Below the pieces are notes generated by a model. The model saw nothing but the letters and a program-made list of their open reading frames with translations. It had not been told where the DNA came from and made no database searches. A stretch of DNA of 52,174 bases from Methanobrevibacter sp. (lineage in GTDB: Archaea > Methanobacteriota > Methanobacteria > Methanobacteriales > Methanobacteriaceae), in NCBI RefSeq assembly GCF_017431965.1, contig NZ_JAFRKB010000021.1, forward strand, positions 1-52,174, given 5' to 3'. Each line of letters opens with the position of its first letter. Position 1 is the first letter of the stretch. The translations under genes were made by a program, and so were the position numbers. Of the stretch, positions 44,539 through 52,174 are shown in pieces.

Positions 44539-45798
44539 ATGGATAAACTTAAGGTTTCAATAGTTTTTTTAATTATATTTTTAATGACAATGAGTAGCGT
44601 TGCAGCTACCTGTAACATTTTAATCATTACAGATCCATCTGGTAAAGACCCGAATGGTGCTGCTGCAGGAAGTATGTCCTTTGCAGAGAACATGTTCCAA
44701 TCAACATTTGTAATGTCTAAGAACAATCAGTTTGCAGTGCTATCAGGGGGTACCGGTAGTTCCGATACCAGGTTGGATTCCATTATTGATGCTATTGCTA
44801 GTTTAAATAATAATGTATCTGCGGCTTCTGCCGCATCCATTGCATCCCAATATGAGGGGGCTCGTCTTCTTGTTGGAGGTCCCAATATTGGAGCCGCAAT
44901 AGGTGGATCATTTGATGCTTATGTAATTACAGTTGATGATGCGAGCAATGAAATTAAGGTTACTCCATACAGTAGCGGTGTTGCTACTTTAGAACCTGGA
45001 CAAAAAGGAGCCATTATTCACCTGAGAAATACAAACGGAAATCCGATGTATGGTACCGCAGACAGTGCACGTAAAGAGGTTGCCATGAACATTGGAAAAA
45101 TGATTAGGGATGGCTATCCTGCAACCACTATCTTATCTGAAGCATTAGGTCAGGTTGCAAACGAATCAGGTGAGAAATATGGTGGAGGTGGAGTGAATCT
45201 AATTTCCGGAATTTCAACCGGTGACATGTTTACTCCTCAAGACATGAACAAGACTGGTTATGCAATGAATGAGCAATATTCCAAAGCTTGTCAGGATTGT
45301 GGCTGGTCAAGAGGATATCCGTCATCTGAAGCATATAGCAGATGTCCTGTCTGTGGCGGAGAATTAAAGACAATTTATGCGTATGAGGCTTTAGGAAATG
45401 CATTAACTGTTAGTTCAGACGCGGTCAGTGTTTCCGTTTATGGAACCGACAGGCCGGGTGTCGCATCAACTACAAAAGAAATTGTTGAAGCGTCTGTTGC
45501 TAAAAACGGTTATGATTCATCTGCAATTGCCGGTTCAATTAATAGAGCTATCGACAATGGATTGCTGATAGGTGTTGACCATGTCGAATCTAAGGATTTG
45601 AATGTAAAGCAAAGTTCAAAGGCAGTAGGTGTTTATTATAATGCACTTCCTGGTGAAAAAACATCTCCTTCATGGGATTTGCCTATTGATGGAAATATCC
45701 TGAACATTTTAGGAAGTATACAGACAGTAATTGGAATTATCCTGATTCTATTAGTCGTATTTAGAAGCAGGTTATTAAAATCTTTCCAAAGCAGGTGA
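44539..45798 (+). CDS. Secreted, C-terminally anchored protein with zinc ribbon
   Basis: 419 residues. A signal peptide (residues 1-23) is followed by an alpha/beta region beginning CNILIITDPSGKDPNGAA, Gly/Ala/Ser-rich helices, a zinc-ribbon insertion at C251-x2-C254 ... C269-x2-C272 (CQDCGWSRGY, RCPVCGG), a further globular part, and a membrane helix at about 386-407 with a short basic tail. The bulk should therefore be outside the cell, where a Cys4 ribbon is unusual. No family is recognised. It follows the POTRA-like gene with no spacer; the pair sits behind pseudomurein genes, suggesting envelope biogenesis (inference). Confidence 0.7.
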   Translation: MDKLKVSIVFLIIFLMTMSSVAATCNILIITDPSGKDPNGAAAGSMSFAENMFQSTFVMSKNNQFAVLSGGTGSSDTRLDSIIDAIASLNNNVSAASAASIASQYEGARLLVGGPNIGAAIGGSFDAYVITVDDASNEIKVTPYSSGVATLEPGQKGAIIHLRNTNGNPMYGTADSARKEVAMNIGKMIRDGYPATTILSEALGQVANESGEKYGGGGVNLISGISTGDMFTPQDMNKTGYAMNEQYSKACQDCGWSRGYPSSEAYSRCPVCGGELKTIYAYEALGNALTVSSDAVSVSVYGTDRPGVASTTKEIVEASVAKNGYDSSAIAGSINRAIDNGLLIGVDHVESKDLNVKQSSKAVGVYYNALPGEKTSPSWDLPIDGNILNILGSIQTVIGIILILLVVFRSRLLKSFQSR

Positions 45799-45818
45799 CT
45801 TTTCACCTATTTTTTTTA
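45793..45818 (+). terminator. Hairpin plus T-run overlapping the stop codon
   Basis: AGGTGA (45793-45798) pairs with TCACCT (45803-45808) around CTTT, and a T-run follows. The stem contains the TGA stop of the secreted protein. Confidence 0.75.
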
Positions 45819-45830
45819 TTGGGGATTATT

Positions 45831-46265
45831 ATGGCATTAATTTTAGTAAGGGGAGAAAACAATTCAAAATTACTTAGTGCAATATCAGATATTGAAAAGC
45901 ATGGCAATTTGAATTTGGATACTAAGCCTAAAGTTGTTGATGCTAGCTTTGCGGATTCATTGGTTGAAAGTATTTTAAACTCAAAGCTTAAAACAAAATC
46001 TAATGTTGCAACAGCATTCTTTGTAAAGGAAGACACTACATTAAGTATTCTTCAAGTAAAAAAAATCCATCCTCCAGCCCATGTTGTAGTAGTAAGCGAT
46101 GAATACGACGGATATGCTAAATTGGAAAATTTATTGGAGAATGCTCCTGATTTTCAAGGATATCGCTCTAACAAGGCTAAAAACGATGGGATGATTGATT
46201 ATACAATTAAAGGCAAGCAAAGACATATAAAAAATGAGAAATTAAATAGCTATATAAAAAAATAG
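45831..46265 (+). CDS. DUF356-type methanogen protein
   Basis: 144 residues. The start MALILVRGENNSKLLSAISD, the middle KLKTKSNVATAFFVKEDTTL and IHPPAHVVVVSDEY agree with the DUF356 family, a methanogen-restricted family of unknown function, as I remember it. GGGGAT at 45821-45826 is the RBS of the ATG at 45831; the earlier GTG at 45795 lies inside the preceding terminator stem and is rejected. It is convergent with aMBF1: its stop is immediately adjacent to the aMBF1 stop. Confidence 0.7.
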   Translation: MALILVRGENNSKLLSAISDIEKHGNLNLDTKPKVVDASFADSLVESILNSKLKTKSNVATAFFVKEDTTLSILQVKKIHPPAHVVVVSDEYDGYAKLENLLENAPDFQGYRSNKAKNDGMIDYTIKGKQRHIKNEKLNSYIKK

Positions 46266-46757
46266 CTATTTCCTTTTGATTTTCATTACATTTCCTAATG
46301 TGCGTTCACCTGATGAGGTATTAATAAACTGATTTAAGTCAACATTATTAACTTTTTCAAGCAATTTTATGTTTAAGGTTTTTTCTAGTTTTTTTGTAAG
46401 CTTGATGTCAGGTGTCATTTTTCCGGTTTCAATTCTGGTAATGACTGAAACCCTTTCATTGATTTTTTTACCTAAATCCTCTCTAGACCAATCCCTTGCT
46501 TCTCTCGCGTTTCTTATAGCTATTTCATAGTCTTCAATCAATTCTTCGCTAGGTTCATCATTTCTAGAATAACTTCTATTTCTAGTATTGTTTGACTTTT
46601 TAGGGTTGCTTTGTTTTCTAAATTTTGGTTTAGGGGGTGCTTTTTGTATTGTTCCAAGCTTTGAGCACTCTTTACATACAACCATAACTGATCCTTCAAT
46701 TTTTGCTCTGATTGGATTATGTTCCGGTACTTCTTTACCACAAATTTCGCATTCCAT
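46266..46757 (-). CDS. Archaeal multiprotein bridging factor aMBF1
   Basis: 163 residues. An N-terminal zinc ribbon (C3-x2-C6 in MECEICGKEVP, C28-x2-C31 in VVCKECSK) is joined by a basic Ser/Asn/Lys-rich linker to a C-terminal Cro/C1-type helix-turn-helix (AREARDWSREDLGKKINERV, then VITRIETGKMTPDIKLTKKLEKTL). This is the standard aMBF1 layout. In archaea it associates with ribosomes and translation rather than acting as a classic promoter coactivator. It is divergent from PAN across a 163-bp AT-rich gap containing TATA-like elements for both directions. Confidence 0.92.
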   Translation of the reverse strand: MECEICGKEVPEHNPIRAKIEGSVMVVCKECSKLGTIQKAPPKPKFRKQSNPKKSNNTRNRSYSRNDEPSEELIEDYEIAIRNAREARDWSREDLGKKINERVSVITRIETGKMTPDIKLTKKLEKTLNIKLLEKVNNVDLNQFINTSSGERTLGNVMKIKRK

Positions 46758-46920
46758 ATTAATCAGGTTTCCTTATTCAATTAATTAATTATATACATAT
46801 AATACTTTAAATAATATTTGTTGGTTTCAATACAAATGAATACATTTAAATATTTAAAGTTACTAATTGTTATTAAAGTAACAAAAATGTAAAATTCAAA
46901 ACTAACTGGAGTTGATTCAC

Positions 46921-48177
46921 ATGGATAATTTTGACGATTTGGAAAACTCTTCAAAAGAACAATTGATTGAAAAAGTTGAATCTCTTAAAGAAGAGGTTAT
47001 TCAATTAAAAGAAGAAAAATCCAAAGCAAAAAGCAACCTAATGTGGAAAGTTAGGAAATTAGAAAAGGATAAAGTCCTAATTGAAAATGAAAAGATTAGA
47101 TTAGAAAGAGAAACTAAATCTCTACGTTCCGAGGTGGATAGATTCAGATCTCCTCCTTTAGTATTAGCAACAATCACTGAAGTTTTAGATGATTATAGAA
47201 TGACTGTAAAAAGCAGTACCGGTCCAAGCTTTCTTGTTAACTATTCAAAATTCTTAGATGAAAAATTATTAGTTCCTGGCTCTAGAGTGGCCTTAAACCA
47301 ACAAACCTTTGGTATTGTGGAAGTTTTGCCATCAGAAAAAGATGCAAATGTTTCAGGAATGGAAATAGAAACCAAACCTGATATAACATATGATAAAATC
47401 GGTGGTTTGGAAGAGCAAATTATTGAAGTTAAGGAAACTGTCGAGTTGCCATTGACCGAACCGGAATTATTTGAAAGGGTTGGTATTGAACCGCCTAAGG
47501 GAATATTGCTATATGGTCCTCCGGGAACCGGTAAAACTTTGCTTGCAAAGGCTGTGGCTAATGAAACCAATGCAACTTTCATTAAGATTGTAGCATCCGA
47601 ATTCGTTAAAAAATACATTGGTGAAGGTGCAAGGCTAGTTCGTGAAGTATTTGAATTGGCTAAGGAAAAGGCTCCGGCTATCATATTCATAGATGAACTT
47701 GATGCTGTTGCAGCCAAAAGGCTTAAAAGTTCCACCAGCGGGGACAGGGAAGTTCAACGTACTTTAATGCAATTGCTTGCGGAACTTGACGGTTTTGAAT
47801 CAAGGGGAGACATTGGAATAATTGGAGCAACCAATAGGCCGGACATACTCGACCCTGCATTGTTGCGTCCAGGCCGTTTCGACAGATTCATCGAAGTTCC
47901 TCTTCCAAATATTGACGGAAGAAAAGAAATTCTCAAAATCCATACCAGAAACATGTCATTGGATGAGGAAGCGGATATTGAAATTCTCGCCGATTTGACT
48001 GATGGCCTTTCAGGAGCAGATTTAAAAGCTGTTTGCACTGAAGCGGGTATGTTTGCGATTCGTGACAAGCGTGATAAGATTACTGTAGCAGACTTTATGG
48101 ATGCTATAGATAAGGTAATGAGCAAAACCAAAGAGGACGAATTGTTCAAAACAGAAGCCGGAGTAATGTTCGGTTAA
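46921..48177 (+). CDS. Proteasome-activating nucleotidase PAN
   Basis: 418 residues. An N-terminal coiled coil (about 8-78) is followed by an OB domain (about 80-140) and an AAA+ ATPase: Walker A GPPGTGKT (199-206), Walker B IIFIDE (254-259), and sensor/Arg-finger strip [20 protein letters not shown]. It forms the hexameric unfoldase that feeds proteins to the 20S proteasome. The C-terminus is M-F-G, a variant of the HbYX docking motif with Phe for Tyr. GGAGTTGAT (46908-46916) fixes the ATG at 46921; a TTG nine bases upstream is not preferred. A C/D box RNA lies immediately downstream. Confidence 0.95.
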   Translation: MDNFDDLENSSKEQLIEKVESLKEEVIQLKEEKSKAKSNLMWKVRKLEKDKVLIENEKIRLERETKSLRSEVDRFRSPPLVLATITEVLDDYRMTVKSSTGPSFLVNYSKFLDEKLLVPGSRVALNQQTFGIVEVLPSEKDANVSGMEIETKPDITYDKIGGLEEQIIEVKETVELPLTEPELFERVGIEPPKGILLYGPPGTGKTLLAKAVANETNATFIKIVASEFVKKYIGEGARLVREVFELAKEKAPAIIFIDELDAVAAKRLKSSTSGDREVQRTLMQLLAELDGFESRGDIGIIGATNRPDILDPALLRPGRFDRFIEVPLPNIDGRKEILKIHTRNMSLDEEADIEILADLTDGLSGADLKAVCTEAGMFAIRDKRDKITVADFMDAIDKVMSKTKEDELFKTEAGVMFG

Positions 48178-48190
48178 TTATAATATATAA

Positions 48191-48254
48191 ATAAGCCAAT
48201 GATGAACCCTATGAGCTCTGATTAGTGATGAATGATGGGCGAGCTGAGGCTTAT
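48191..48254 (+). ncRNA. C/D box small RNA guiding 2'-O-methylation
   Basis: All parts of an archaeal C/D box sRNA are present in order. Terminal stem ATAAGCC (48191-48197) pairs perfectly with GGCTTAT (48248-48254). C box ATGATGA is at 48199-48205, a 12-base guide at 48206-48217, D' box CTGA at 48218-48221, a 3-base spacer, C' box GTGATGA at 48225-48231, a second 12-base guide at 48232-48243, and D box CTGA at 48244-48247. Both guides have the canonical 12-base length. A run of seven Ts begins at 48254 and may end the transcript. It may be made from the PAN message or from its own promoter. Targets are not assigned. Confidence 0.92.
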
Positions 48255-48310
48255 TTTTTTAATCTTTTTTTGTAAAACTTTATTTAAAAGAAATTCTAAT
48301 AATATAAATT

Positions 48311-49291
48311 ATGTTATTTGATAAAAATGATGATATAAGAAATGAGAGAATTCTTTATCAAACAAAGCCGAATATGCTTTTCGGATGTAAGAAAGCTATT
48401 TATGGTCTTGTTCTGTTAGGTATTGTCTTAATGCTTTCGCCTATGGCAATCAAATTTGTCGGTGAAATGCAAGTCTATTTGATATCTCGCATTGACCTTC
48501 CATTAACAAGATATGTAGCAATAGCATTTTTTGTCGTCATTCTTATTATTGTAATTTACATAATTTGGCAACTTTTGGGATGGTATTCAAAGGAATATAC
48601 TTTAACTGATACTAGGGTTATTATCAAATCAGGAGTATTGTCCACCAAGAAAAATTATATGCCTTATGCCAGAATTCAGGATATAAATACTTCTCAAAGC
48701 ATTATTGCAAGATTATTTAGAATAGGATCAATATATCTGTTCAGTGCCTATGACAATAATCAGATGGAACTGACCAATATAAGCAATCCTTCCCAAGTTG
48801 AGGAGATTATTTTTTCACATATGGTTAACTCCCGTGTGTACAGTGAGCCGCAAGCCAGATTTCCCAGAAACAATCACTATGCTGAAAGAAATTTCCAATC
48901 AAGCGATGATTATTTGGGAGCAGATGATTATTATGATGAGTTTGAACCTATCACTCCTATCGGCCATGAAAAGGATAATTTAAGAAGGGAATATGAGTAT
49001 TATCCAGAAGATTTAGGCTACAATGATGAACGCTACAACAGGTATGAATATGAACCTTATGATGATAATGCTATAAGATTTGAGGGGGCTTCAAATTCCT
49101 ATCAAAATGATAGCTATTATAATCAGGTAGCCGATGAATATTCCGGAAATGATGGACAACACTATCGGAATAACGGCTTCGAAGCTCATTATAATGAAAA
49201 TGCTGAAAATGATGTGCATGATGAACCAATGGATATGGATGATTCAAGTGAAAAGGTCATCAGAAGACATTTTGATAAGTTTAAAAAATAA
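48311..49291 (+). CDS. PH-domain (bPH2 / DUF304) membrane protein with long acidic tail
   Basis: 326 residues. Two membrane helices (about 28-50 and 68-92) are followed by a bacterial-type PH domain: EYTLTDTRVIIKSGVLSTKK, then ARIQDINTSQSIIARLFRIGSIYLFSA, then the closing helix after NPSQVEEII. From about residue 175 to the end is a low-complexity Asp/Glu/Tyr/Asn-rich tail (for example DDYYDEFEP, YNDERYNRYEYEPYDD), unusual for this family and probably disordered. There is no RBS before the ATG, suggesting a leaderless message. It lies 10 bp upstream of the geranylgeranyl-reductase family gene. Confidence 0.85.
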   Translation: MLFDKNDDIRNERILYQTKPNMLFGCKKAIYGLVLLGIVLMLSPMAIKFVGEMQVYLISRIDLPLTRYVAIAFFVVILIIVIYIIWQLLGWYSKEYTLTDTRVIIKSGVLSTKKNYMPYARIQDINTSQSIIARLFRIGSIYLFSAYDNNQMELTNISNPSQVEEIIFSHMVNSRVYSEPQARFPRNNHYAERNFQSSDDYLGADDYYDEFEPITPIGHEKDNLRREYEYYPEDLGYNDERYNRYEYEPYDDNAIRFEGASNSYQNDSYYNQVADEYSGNDGQHYRNNGFEAHYNENAENDVHDEPMDMDDSSEKVIRRHFDKFKK

Positions 49292-49300
49292 GGTCATATA

Positions 49301-50494
49301 ATGAATTTTGATTATGATGTATGTGTAGTAGGTGCAGGTCCTGTTGGTTCAACAATTTCTTATTATTTGTCTTTAAAAGGATTGTCAGTCGTATTGCTTG
49401 ACAAAAAAACAAAAATAGGATTTCCTTTGCAATGCGCGGGAATTTTAAGTTATCATATTGATGAATTTAATGAACTTCCAGAGGATATCATACTAAATAA
49501 GGTTAAAGGTGCATTCCTGCATTCCCCAAATCACATTTTAAATGTCAAAAAGGATAGTGATGTGGCGTATATCATAGATAGGGTCGCCTATGATCAATTC
49601 TTATTAAACCGAGCTACTGGCAGTGGCGTCAAATTAATCACTCAAAAGGCAGTTGACTTTAACATTGATGAAGGTTTGACAACACTTCAGAACAATGAAA
49701 AAATAAAATCAAAAGTTATAGTCGGCTGCGATGGGTATAACTCGGATTTATCTAAATATATTGGAAATGACCAGGACAATTATCCGGCTTCACAGATGCT
49801 TGTTAAAATATCCGCAAATGATATCTATGAATATAGAAAAGACAGTGAAAATATTTCGGATTATGTTGATGCTTGCCTTTTAGAAGAAGCATTGCCAGGA
49901 TTTTTATGGCTTATACCTGTCGGAGAAGACCTCTACAGAGCGGGTTTGTTTTCCAAAGATTCTCACAAAAGACAAGCTGATATATTAATGGACTATTTAA
50001 ATAAAAACAATTTGAAATTTGAAATAATCGAAAAATATAAGGGTTTTATACCGATATTCAATAAAAATAACAAATTGGCCAAATCAAGGGCGGTTCTCAT
50101 TGGAGACGCGGCAGGACAAGTCAAGCCAACATCCGGCGGAGGATTGATGATAGCTTTTGATGCCTGCAGATTTGCAAGCGAATATATAGTTCAGGCAATC
50201 GAGAAAAATGATTTTTCGATTCTGGAAAAATATCACGAAGAATTCCTAGACAAATATCAAAAGGAGTTCAGCTATCAAATCAAGGTTCAAAAAACGCTTC
50301 AGATGTTGACAAACGATGATTTGGATTATTTATATATGAAACTTAAGGAAAATGATGGTGAAAAACTAATTTCAGAATATGGGGATATGGACACCCAATC
50401 AGTCCTAATAAAAGAATCAGTCAAAAGGGGATTGGTCTTTAAGGTCATTCCATCATTTTTATTTAAGAAAGTAGGAAAAATTTTTGGATTTTAG
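49301..50494 (+). CDS. Geranylgeranyl reductase family FAD-dependent oxidoreductase
   Basis: 397 residues. The FAD dinucleotide fold starts CVVGAGPVGST (G11-x-G13-x2-G16). The family strip is GFPLQCAGIL (Cys47) and the second FAD motif is AVLIGDAAGQVKPTSGGGL. Such enzymes saturate the geranylgeranyl chains of archaeal lipids (digeranylgeranylglycerophospholipid reductase) or related isoprenoids; methanogens often have several paralogues, so the exact substrate is uncertain. It probably shares a transcript with the PH-domain gene before it and the tRNA methyltransferase after it. Confidence 0.85.
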   Translation: MNFDYDVCVVGAGPVGSTISYYLSLKGLSVVLLDKKTKIGFPLQCAGILSYHIDEFNELPEDIILNKVKGAFLHSPNHILNVKKDSDVAYIIDRVAYDQFLLNRATGSGVKLITQKAVDFNIDEGLTTLQNNEKIKSKVIVGCDGYNSDLSKYIGNDQDNYPASQMLVKISANDIYEYRKDSENISDYVDACLLEEALPGFLWLIPVGEDLYRAGLFSKDSHKRQADILMDYLNKNNLKFEIIEKYKGFIPIFNKNNKLAKSRAVLIGDAAGQVKPTSGGGLMIAFDACRFASEYIVQAIEKNDFSILEKYHEEFLDKYQKEFSYQIKVQKTLQMLTNDDLDYLYMKLKENDGEKLISEYGDMDTQSVLIKESVKRGLVFKVIPSFLFKKVGKIFGF

Positions 50495-50503
50495 GTGACT
50501 ATA

Positions 50504-51541
50504 ATGGAATTATTATGTATACAATCTCAAGAACACCCTCAATTACCTATAGCAGAACTAAGGGCAGTTATGGACTGTGAAAATATTGATGCAGATATCG
50601 ACATCATCACAGAGGGATTAGTTTTATTAAAGGGCATCGACTTTAAAAAATGTGGGGATTATTATAGGATTCTAACTAAAAGGTTAGGTTATACCCATGA
50701 AGTTCATGAAATAATAACTACTTCAGCAATAGACCGATTGGATGAGGATGTATCCTCAATTGACTGGTCGGAGTATATTGATGAGACTTTTGCCGTGAGG
50801 GTTAAGAGATTCCATTCAAGAATAGACACCGTTGCAACAGAGCGAAAGATTGGTTCTCTGATTTTAGAAAACTGCAGTAACATTAAAGTCAATCTTAAAA
50901 ATCCAAAATCTTTAGTTCGGGTTGTTGCATTTGAAGATATTGTATATGTGGCTATTGAAAGGATTAAACTGAACAAAAAACATTTTGAAGAGACAAAGCC
51001 TCACAAAAGGCCGTTTTTCTATCCAGGTTCAATGAGCCCAAAACTGGCAAGGTGCATGGTTAATCTAGCTAGGGTTAAAGAGGGGCAACTTGTTCTTGAT
51101 CCGTTTTGCGGAACCGGAGGAATACTGATTGAGGCCGGACTTATAGGATGTAGGGTTGTCGGGTCTGATATTTATTGGAAAATGAAAAATGGAACAGCCA
51201 TTAATTTGGAGCACTATGGAATTACAGATTATAGGACATTTAATCTTGATGTTCGCGAGCTTAAAATGTATGAAAAAGTGGCTGCAGTTGTTACTGATCC
51301 CCCTTATGGAATTTCCACCACCACCGGTGATGTTGATGGGGAGAATATTATCAAAGAATTCTATAAGGCAATATATGATAACATGAAAGATGATGCCTAT
51401 TTATGCATGGCGAGCCCTCACTTTATAGATTTAAAACCAATGGTTGATGAAGTGGGCTTTGAGATAGTTGAACAGTATGGTATTAAGATGCATAGAAGTT
51501 TAACTAGAATTATTTCTGTCATAAGAAAAAAGTTGGATTAA
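50504..51541 (+). CDS. tRNA (guanine(10)-N2)-methyltransferase, Trm11/TrmG10 type
   Basis: 345 residues. An N-terminal THUMP-type RNA-binding region (about 50-150) is followed by a Rossmann methyltransferase: FYPGSMSPKLARCMVNLA, motif I VLDPFCGTGGILIEA (from 197) and the N-methylating motif TDPPYG (264-269). It methylates G10 of tRNA to m2G/m2,2G in archaea. AGGTGA (50493-50498) sets the ATG at 50504; the GTG at 50495 is part of that RBS. It is the last gene before the rRNA operon. Confidence 0.9.
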   Translation: MELLCIQSQEHPQLPIAELRAVMDCENIDADIDIITEGLVLLKGIDFKKCGDYYRILTKRLGYTHEVHEIITTSAIDRLDEDVSSIDWSEYIDETFAVRVKRFHSRIDTVATERKIGSLILENCSNIKVNLKNPKSLVRVVAFEDIVYVAIERIKLNKKHFEETKPHKRPFFYPGSMSPKLARCMVNLARVKEGQLVLDPFCGTGGILIEAGLIGCRVVGSDIYWKMKNGTAINLEHYGITDYRTFNLDVRELKMYEKVAAVVTDPPYGISTTTGDVDGENIIKEFYKAIYDNMKDDAYLCMASPHFIDLKPMVDEVGFEIVEQYGIKMHRSLTRIISVIRKKLD

Positions 51542-52073
51542 TATATAGTCAACAGTTACATTTATATATGAGAACATAAAACTTGCCTCTAAATTGCCCC
51601 AATACTTAAGAATTATTTTTTAATTTATTTATTTCTTCAAAAACTTTTTTTTATTTTGTTTTTTTAAGTTTTAAAAAATTTTTTTTATAATATTTAATAT
51701 AATTTTATTTTTTTATAAATTTAAGATTATAAAAGTTTATTTTTAAATAATAACTATTAATATTCATTTTTATAATTTTTTAATATTTTTTGCAATATTT
51801 TTTAATTGATTTTGTTAATAAAATTTCTTTGCCTATTAGATGTGCTATGTGTTTTATGGCGATGACCTAAGTTTTATTGTATGGAACAATTTTAACTATG
51901 ATGGTTGCTTTTCCGCACGTAGCTATACATTCGTGAGTACTTGAATTTTCTCAAGTATGATGTTGGTTTTGTAGATGTGGTGAATTAGTTACAAACTAGT
52001 TTGTGTATTCTCGTCTATATTTTTTAGCGTACTTCATAATACTTTATACTTATTATGTTCTGTTATGTGTTCA
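51542..52073 (+). promoter_or_regulatory. AT-rich leader and promoter region of the rRNA operon
   Basis: No protein gene is seen in 530 bp. A TATA-like TTTATATATG lies near 51560, and the next 250 bp are extremely AT-rich. From about 51835 the composition becomes mixed, as in a pre-16S leader RNA. That part has a hairpin TACTTGA/TCAAGTA (51938-51944 with 51951-51957) and a perfect 14-bp palindrome ACAAACTAGTTTGT (51991-52004). The 5' arm of the 16S processing stem should be here, but its partner is outside the window. Confidence 0.6.
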
Positions 52074-52174
52074 ATTCTGTTTGATCCTGGCAGATGCTAC
52101 TGCTATTGGGATTCGATTAAGCCATGCAAGTCGAACGAGTTTAGGCTCGTGGCGTACGGCTCAGTAACACGTGG
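52074..52174 (+). rRNA. 16S ribosomal RNA, 5' end
   Basis: The gene begins ATTCTGTTTGATCCTGGCAG, and further on has TTAAGCCATGCAAGTCGAAC and CGTACGGCTCAGTAACACG, the first 100 bases of an archaeal 16S rRNA of Methanobacteriaceae type. It runs off the right edge. Confidence 0.97.

Noticed and set aside
48191..48254. Reading the sRNA region as a tRNA or as a C/D RNA on the minus strand
   Set aside because: There is no cloverleaf or T-arm motif, and C/D boxes in the right order are found only on the plus strand.
51542..51834. Small protein or tRNA gene in the AT-rich block before the rRNA operon
   Set aside because: There are no open frames with ribosome binding sites and no tRNA-like GTTCxAxxC arm; composition is almost pure A/T.

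Overview
The window looks like chromosome of a host-associated methanogen of the Methanobacteriaceae, most likely Methanobrevibacter. The grounds are: very AT-rich intergenic DNA, GGTGAT/GGAGG-type ribosome binding sites, pseudomurein-type genes (MraY-like, Mur ligase, ATP-grasp), very large surface adhesin-like proteins with Ig-like repeats, a proteasome-activating nucleotidase, aMBF1, NikR, a geranylgeranyl-reductase family protein, a homoisocitrate-dehydrogenase-like gene, and the 5' end of an archaeal-type 16S rRNA gene at the right edge.

Layout. 1-6.5 kb is a decaying accessory zone: a DDE transposase cut by the left edge, a methyltransferase followed by a broken IspD/TarI-type cytidylyltransferase and a dehydrogenase-like scrap, an Rpn-like nuclease-fold protein, a MATE exporter, a 55-residue zinc-ribbon protein, and an adhesin remnant with an in-frame stop. 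6.5-17 kb is mostly ordinary metabolism: an LtrA/SAP/DUF998 run, an Fe-S aldo-keto reductase, a QueG-like ferredoxin-type protein, argB, YjbR, dCMP deaminase, an AMP-forming acyl ligase paired with an AksF/LeuB-type dehydrogenase, and a HEAT-repeat protein.

17-34.6 kb is the most distinctive part. Three giant secreted Ig-repeat adhesins surround a four-gene operon with the order CobN-like chelatase (signal peptide plus C-terminal membrane anchor), DUF2162 membrane protein, MotA/TolQ/ExbB proton channel and DUF2149 protein. This is the hmuS-T-U-V order known from heme-utilising Bacteroidota, here in an archaeon. It suggests a proton-motive-force-driven tetrapyrrole metal chelatase or dechelatase facing the outside of the cell. 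One adhesin carries four nearly identical 774-777 bp DUF3344 units. Two adhesins share an identical 3' end and terminator.

34.6-46.3 kb holds small hypotheticals, a LOG-family protein, DUF2115, and then a run with NikR (with a His-rich tail), a methyltransferase, a hydrogenase maturation protease, and an ATP-grasp / MraY-like / Mur-ligase set that probably makes pseudomurein precursors. Two secreted or anchored proteins and a DUF356 protein follow. 46.3-52.2 kb has aMBF1 divergent from PAN, a clear C/D box sRNA just downstream of PAN, a PH-domain membrane protein, a geranylgeranyl-reductase family protein and a tRNA G10 methyltransferase. A 530-bp AT-rich leader then runs into the 16S rRNA gene.

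All functions are assigned by reading translated sequence and recalling families. No database search was run.
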